Positions 14,973 through 18,329 of a stretch of DNA of 18,329 nt are shown here, one piece after another. The notes beneath the pieces were generated by a model that saw only the letters and a program-made list of their open reading frames with translations, did not search any database and was not told the origin of the DNA. Both the position numbers and the translations under genes were made by a program. Source of the DNA: Campylobacter sp. (GTDB lineage: Bacteria; Campylobacterota; Campylobacteria; Campylobacterales; Campylobacteraceae); assembly GCA_017940085.1 (NCBI GenBank), contig JAGAZK010000054.1:1-18329 (forward strand). Reading direction: 5' to 3'. Each line of letters begins with the position of its first letter. Within the stretch, counting starts at the first letter, position 1.

Positions 14973-16842
14973 GAGCATTTTTTTGTCGTATTTGTTTGTG
15001 GGAGTGGTGAGTTTATGTTTGTATAAACAAAAAATAATTTCATTTTATTTTGGACTAATTGCAAATGCTATAATTTCAGCATTTGGAGCGATTTGGTTTG
15101 TATTAAATTTAAATGAGCCAAAAAGCATTGATTTGGCTGGATTTTTGTTTGAGCCAAATTTGCTTCTTACGCCTTTGGGGGCGTTTTTTAGTTTTATTGT
15201 GTGTTTTATAAGCTCAATGAGTGCGATTTATTCGCTTGGGTATCTAAAAAATTATGAAATAAATTTCGCCATAAAATCATCATTGCTTAGCTTTTTTACT
15301 TTGAGTATGCTTTTGGTGATTAATAGCAATGATGTGTTTGGATTTGTGGTATTTTGGGAATTGATGACTTTGATTTCTGCTTTGATGGTCAAATTTAACG
15401 ATACTCCAAGTTCAAATTATAGCGTTATGCTTTATTTAGGTGTAGCACAAATTGGAGCTTTTTGTATTATTGTAGCACTTTTGGTTTTAGCAAATTTAAG
15501 TGGGAGTTTGTATTTTAGCGATTGGTCTTTTAGCAAACAAACAAATATTATAATTTGTATTTTGATTTTAATTGGATTTGGTTCAAAAGCTGGAATTGTG
15601 CCTTTTCATGTGTGGAGTCCGCTTATTTATCCTTTGGCAAACTCAAATATTTCGGCGATTTTTAGCTCAGCTATGAGCAAAGTTGCGATTTTTGCTTTGA
15701 TTAAATTTATGCTTGTTTTAAATTTCCCAGCGTATTTTGCTTTGGCAATGATGATTATAGGAGCATTTGGAGCTGTTTGGGCAATATCTTTGGCATGTTT
15801 GCAAAATGAATACAAAAAAATCATCGCTTATAGTTCTGCTGAAAATATGGGAATAATTTTATTAGCACTTGGTGCTTGGGCTTACGGAAATGCTATTGGA
15901 AATACTTTGATTTCTACACTTGGGCTTGTAGGAGCTGTTTTGCATAGCCTAAATCACAGCGTTTTTAAAGCGATTTTATTTTTTGTGGCTGGAAATATCT
16001 TTGTAGCGAGTAAAAAACTCAAAATCAATTCAATTGGCGGATTGGCTAAATTTATGCCAATTACTGCGATTTGTGCTTTGATTGCGATTTGTAGCATAAT
16101 TGCAGTGCCGTTTTTTAATGGATTTGTGAGCGAATGGGTGATTTACAAAGCACTTTTAAATAAGCTTGATTTTGTAAGCGCTAAATTTGTCTTTGCTTTT
16201 GGCGTGATTGGTTTAAGCATAGCTGGTGTTTTGTGTGCTATGGGATTTATGAAATTTTATGGACTGATTTTTAGTGGCACTCCAAAATCAAATTACAAAG
16301 AAGCTCCGCTTATTTCGCTAATCCCAATGATAATTTTGTCTATTTGTTGCGTGGTTTTGGCATTGTTTTCACCAAATTTAATAAAACAAATTTGTGGATT
16401 TTTGGAATATTCTTTGCCAAATAATATGATTTCATTTTCTTTGCTTTGGTTTGCTCTTGTGGGTGCTTTGATTTTACCATTTGCGATTATAGCGTTGTTT
16501 GGAGCAAATTTAAACAAAGCCAGATTAACTAAGCCTTGGGCAAATGGATACAAATTTCAAGATGATTTTTTGCCAAATTCAAATAGTGTCGTGGGCGATT
16601 TAAAAAGGCTTTTGGCTAAATTTGTGTTAATTAAATTTAAGAACAAAAAGTCTTATGTGATTTGTGTAAAAGACGCTTTTATGGAGATTTTATATACTCC
16701 TGTGATAAATTTGTGCCTTAGAGTGGCTAATAAATTTGCTATTTTACAAAATGGTAAATTTGTATTTTATGTGATTTATATGGTTGTTTATTTGGGGATT
16801 TTAGCAATTGGAATATTTTATTTTTTGGGGAATGAGCCGTGA
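14965..16842 (+). CDS. hyfB: Hydrogenase-4 antiporter-like membrane subunit HyfB
   Basis: This protein of about 625 residues is highly hydrophobic, with some 14-16 membrane helices, from the Mrp/NuoL-type family. Charged residues of the ion-translocation path are visible: Glu132 in FWELMTLIS, Lys208 in GFGSKAGIVPFHVWSP, His215 and Lys239 in SSAMSKVAIF, plus HSLNHSVFKA and FNGFVSEW further on, all shared with E. coli HyfB. It likely couples electron flow in the hydrogenase complex to proton or sodium movement. The segment after HVWSP (LIYPLANSNIS) departs from the usual HPxAPSHxS. GTG at 14953 is an alternative start; the ATG at 14965 overlaps hyfA by eight bases. Confidence 0.9.
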   Translation: MFESIFLSYLFVGVVSLCLYKQKIISFYFGLIANAIISAFGAIWFVLNLNEPKSIDLAGFLFEPNLLLTPLGAFFSFIVCFISSMSAIYSLGYLKNYEINFAIKSSLLSFFTLSMLLVINSNDVFGFVVFWELMTLISALMVKFNDTPSSNYSVMLYLGVAQIGAFCIIVALLVLANLSGSLYFSDWSFSKQTNIIICILILIGFGSKAGIVPFHVWSPLIYPLANSNISAIFSSAMSKVAIFALIKFMLVLNFPAYFALAMMIIGAFGAVWAISLACLQNEYKKIIAYSSAENMGIILLALGAWAYGNAIGNTLISTLGLVGAVLHSLNHSVFKAILFFVAGNIFVASKKLKINSIGGLAKFMPITAICALIAICSIIAVPFFNGFVSEWVIYKALLNKLDFVSAKFVFAFGVIGLSIAGVLCAMGFMKFYGLIFSGTPKSNYKEAPLISLIPMIILSICCVVLALFSPNLIKQICGFLEYSLPNNMISFSLLWFALVGALILPFAIIALFGANLNKARLTKPWANGYKFQDDFLPNSNSVVGDLKRLLAKFVLIKFKNKKSYVICVKDAFMEILYTPVINLCLRVANKFAILQNGKFVFYVIYMVVYLGILAIGIFYFLGNEP

Positions 16843-17743
16843 TTTTGCAATTATTTTTGGCATTAATTTTGACGCCTTTGTTTGATGGGATTTGTAGAAG
16901 TTTAAGAGCCAAAATCCAATCTAGACAAGGTCCGCCTATTTTTCAGACATATTTTGATTTATTTAAGCTCTTAAAAAGAGATCGCACAAGAGCTGAAAGC
17001 GTTCATTTTATTTTTATTATCACGCCTTATGTTTGTATCGCTATAGCTGGACTTTTGGTAATGCTTGTAGGGGCTAAATTTGGCACTAAATTTAATCAAA
17101 TTTCTGATTTAATTGTGATTATTTATTTGCTTGTGGCATTTAGATTTATATTAAATTTAGCCGCATTTGATTCGCAAAATCCTTACGCAAGTGTGGGTGC
17201 AAACAGAGAAAATATATTAGCTTTGTATGCTGAGCCTGTGATGATTTGTGCTGTGATAGTGATTTGTTTGATGTTTGGTGATACAAATTTAGTCCAAATT
17301 TCAAACCAAATAAATTTAGCCATAAATGGCGAATTTAAACTTTGGAAATTTTCTTATATACTTTCTGGAATTGTGTTTTTGTGGGCTATTTATATAGAAA
17401 TGACAAGAAAACCTTTTGATATAGCAGAAGCTGAGCAAGAGACACAAGAAGGAGTAATTGCCGAGTTTAGTGGTAGAGATTTGGCTTTTATGGAGATTGC
17501 AAATTTACTCAAACAATATGCCGTGATTTCTTTGTTTTTGGGATTTTATTTCCTTTTTGGTTTGATGGAGTTTTGGCAAATTCGCTTTTAAATGCTTGTT
17601 TGGTTGGTGTTTTTTATATAGGAGCAATTTTGATTGATAATTTTGGTCCAAGATATTCCATGTTTTTGAGCTTAAAATTAAATGCTTTTTGTATGTTTAG
17701 CTTGGGGATTATTAGTTTGATTTTGTTTTTTGTCGGAGTTTAG
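16839..17743 (+). pseudogene. hyfC: Hydrogenase-4 subunit HyfC, apparently broken by a one-base frameshift
   Basis: This NuoH-like membrane subunit anchors the hydrogenase module. The GTG start overlaps hyfB by four bases. The first about 238 residues are clear HyfC: LTPLFDGICRSLRAKIQSRQ near the start, PYASVGANRE around 115-124 and KPFDIAEAEQETQEG at 191-205. That frame stops at 17589-17591 after 250 codons, about 50-60 short of the family. The missing C-terminus continues in another frame (17552-17743, with FDGVLANSLLNAC, then LIDNFGPRYSMFLSLK) and ends one base before the hyfE ATG. One missing base near 17543-17563, for example in a T run, would restore about 301 residues. Read as it stands, the coding frame is 16839-17591. 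Confidence 0.78.
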
Positions 17744-18329
17744 ATGGAAGCGTTAGCCGTAGTTTTGATGATATTTAGCATTGTAGTTTTTGGTTTGAGA
17801 TCATATAAATTTGCTATTGGTTTTTACACGGCAAATGCTTTTTGTTTAGTGAGTTTGTTTTTTGTTTTGGCTATGAGATATGGAGCAAATGAGCTGTATT
17901 TTTGGGCAATAGCGGCATTATTTACCAAAGTAATTTTAGTGCCTTGTGTTTTATTTTGGACACTTAAAAAAATAAATTTAGAGTTTGAGAACGAACCTTA
18001 TTGTGGGTTTTTCTTATCGCCAGTGATTGCTTGTGGTTTTGGGCTTGGATTTGCTTTGCTTTTAGAGCCTGTTTTTATCAAATTTGCCCTTATAAAAGAG
18101 CAAATTATAATAATTTCAGCGATTTTTTGTTTTTGGGTGGGAGTTTGTGGATTTGTGTTAAGGCGGTCGTTTTTAAAGCAAATTTTGTCTTATTGTTTGA
18201 TAGAAAATGCAATTCATTTAAATTTAGCCACAAACGCTTATAACGCTCATTCTTTAGTTGAAATCGGGATTTTGAGCGATGCTGTTTTTGCGATTTGTGT
18301 GATGTGTGCATTAGCATTTCGTTTTAAAG
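17744..18329 (+). CDS. hyfE: Hydrogenase-4 membrane subunit HyfE, partial at the window edge
   Basis: An open frame of 195 codons begins at the ATG directly after the hyfC C-terminal stop and runs off the right edge without a stop. It encodes a very hydrophobic protein with about six to seven helices. The part LSYCLIENAIHLNLATN (about 148-164) followed by LVEIGILSDAVFAICVM (171-187) matches E. coli HyfE closely (216 residues), so only about 20 residues are missing. The family is related to NuoK/MrpC and carries a conserved membrane Glu (here in IEN). No hyfD gene separates it from hyfC, unlike E. coli. Confidence 0.88.
   Translation, partial: MEALAVVLMIFSIVVFGLRSYKFAIGFYTANAFCLVSLFFVLAMRYGANELYFWAIAALFTKVILVPCVLFWTLKKINLEFENEPYCGFFLSPVIACGFGLGFALLLEPVFIKFALIKEQIIIISAIFCFWVGVCGFVLRRSFLKQILSYCLIENAIHLNLATNAYNAHSLVEIGILSDAVFAICVMCALAFRFK

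Noticed and set aside
18001..18243. Forward 80-codon reading frame near the right edge
   Set aside because: It lies out of frame inside hyfE, whose open frame runs to the window edge with clear family motifs.

Overview
The window comes from an AT-rich Gram-negative bacterium. The codon habits (very frequent AAATTT hexamers, heavy use of AAA/TTT/TTA), the dense same-strand overlapping genes, and a hydrogenase-4 set that lacks hyfD all suggest the Campylobacterota, most likely a Campylobacter. That placement is inference from composition and gene content, not from a marker gene. All convincing genes are on the + strand. No RNA gene, insertion sequence, CRISPR array or long intergenic region was seen.

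Region 1 (95-14359) is a complete aryl polyene (APE, xanthomonadin/flexirubin-like) lipid biosynthesis and export cluster of 18 genes. It starts behind a short leader (1-94) with a TATAAT box and a strong Shine-Dalgarno. The order is: halogenase-like flavoprotein, DUF3261-like lipoprotein, ketosynthase (ApeO type), dehydratase subunit (ApeP type), ketoreductase (ApeQ), second ketosynthase (ApeR), small exported protein of unknown function, chain-length factor (ApeC type), PlsC-like acyltransferase (ApeD), two acyl carrier proteins (ApeE, ApeF), membrane protein (ApeG), aryl-ACP ligase fused to the second dehydratase subunit (ApeH-ApeI), GT2 glycosyltransferase and LpxL-like acyltransferase (the two halves of ApeJ as separate genes), hotdog thioesterase (ApeK), LolA-like protein (ApeL) and MMPL/RND exporter (ApeM). 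The expected logic is that the ligase loads an aromatic acid onto an ACP. KS/CLF, KR and the two-subunit dehydratase then build a conjugated polyene on the ACPs. The acyl- and glycosyltransferases make it a lipid, and the MMPL/LolA/lipoprotein set moves it to the outer membrane. No gene for making the aromatic starter and no methyltransferase lies in the window.

Region 2 (14343-18329, running off the right edge) is the start of a hydrogenase-4 (Hyf) operon: hyfA (four [4Fe-4S] clusters), hyfB (antiporter-like membrane subunit), hyfC (broken by an apparent single-base frameshift) and a partial hyfE. The hyfA start lies inside the last codons of the APE exporter gene, so the two systems are physically, and perhaps translationally, coupled.

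Points most worth a second look are: the flavoprotein carrying the full set of flavin-halogenase signatures; the dehydratase active site divided between a His-bearing domain and a subunit with no histidine at all; the ligase-dehydratase fusion with the reciprocal split of ApeJ; the hyfC frameshift; and the APE/Hyf overlap.
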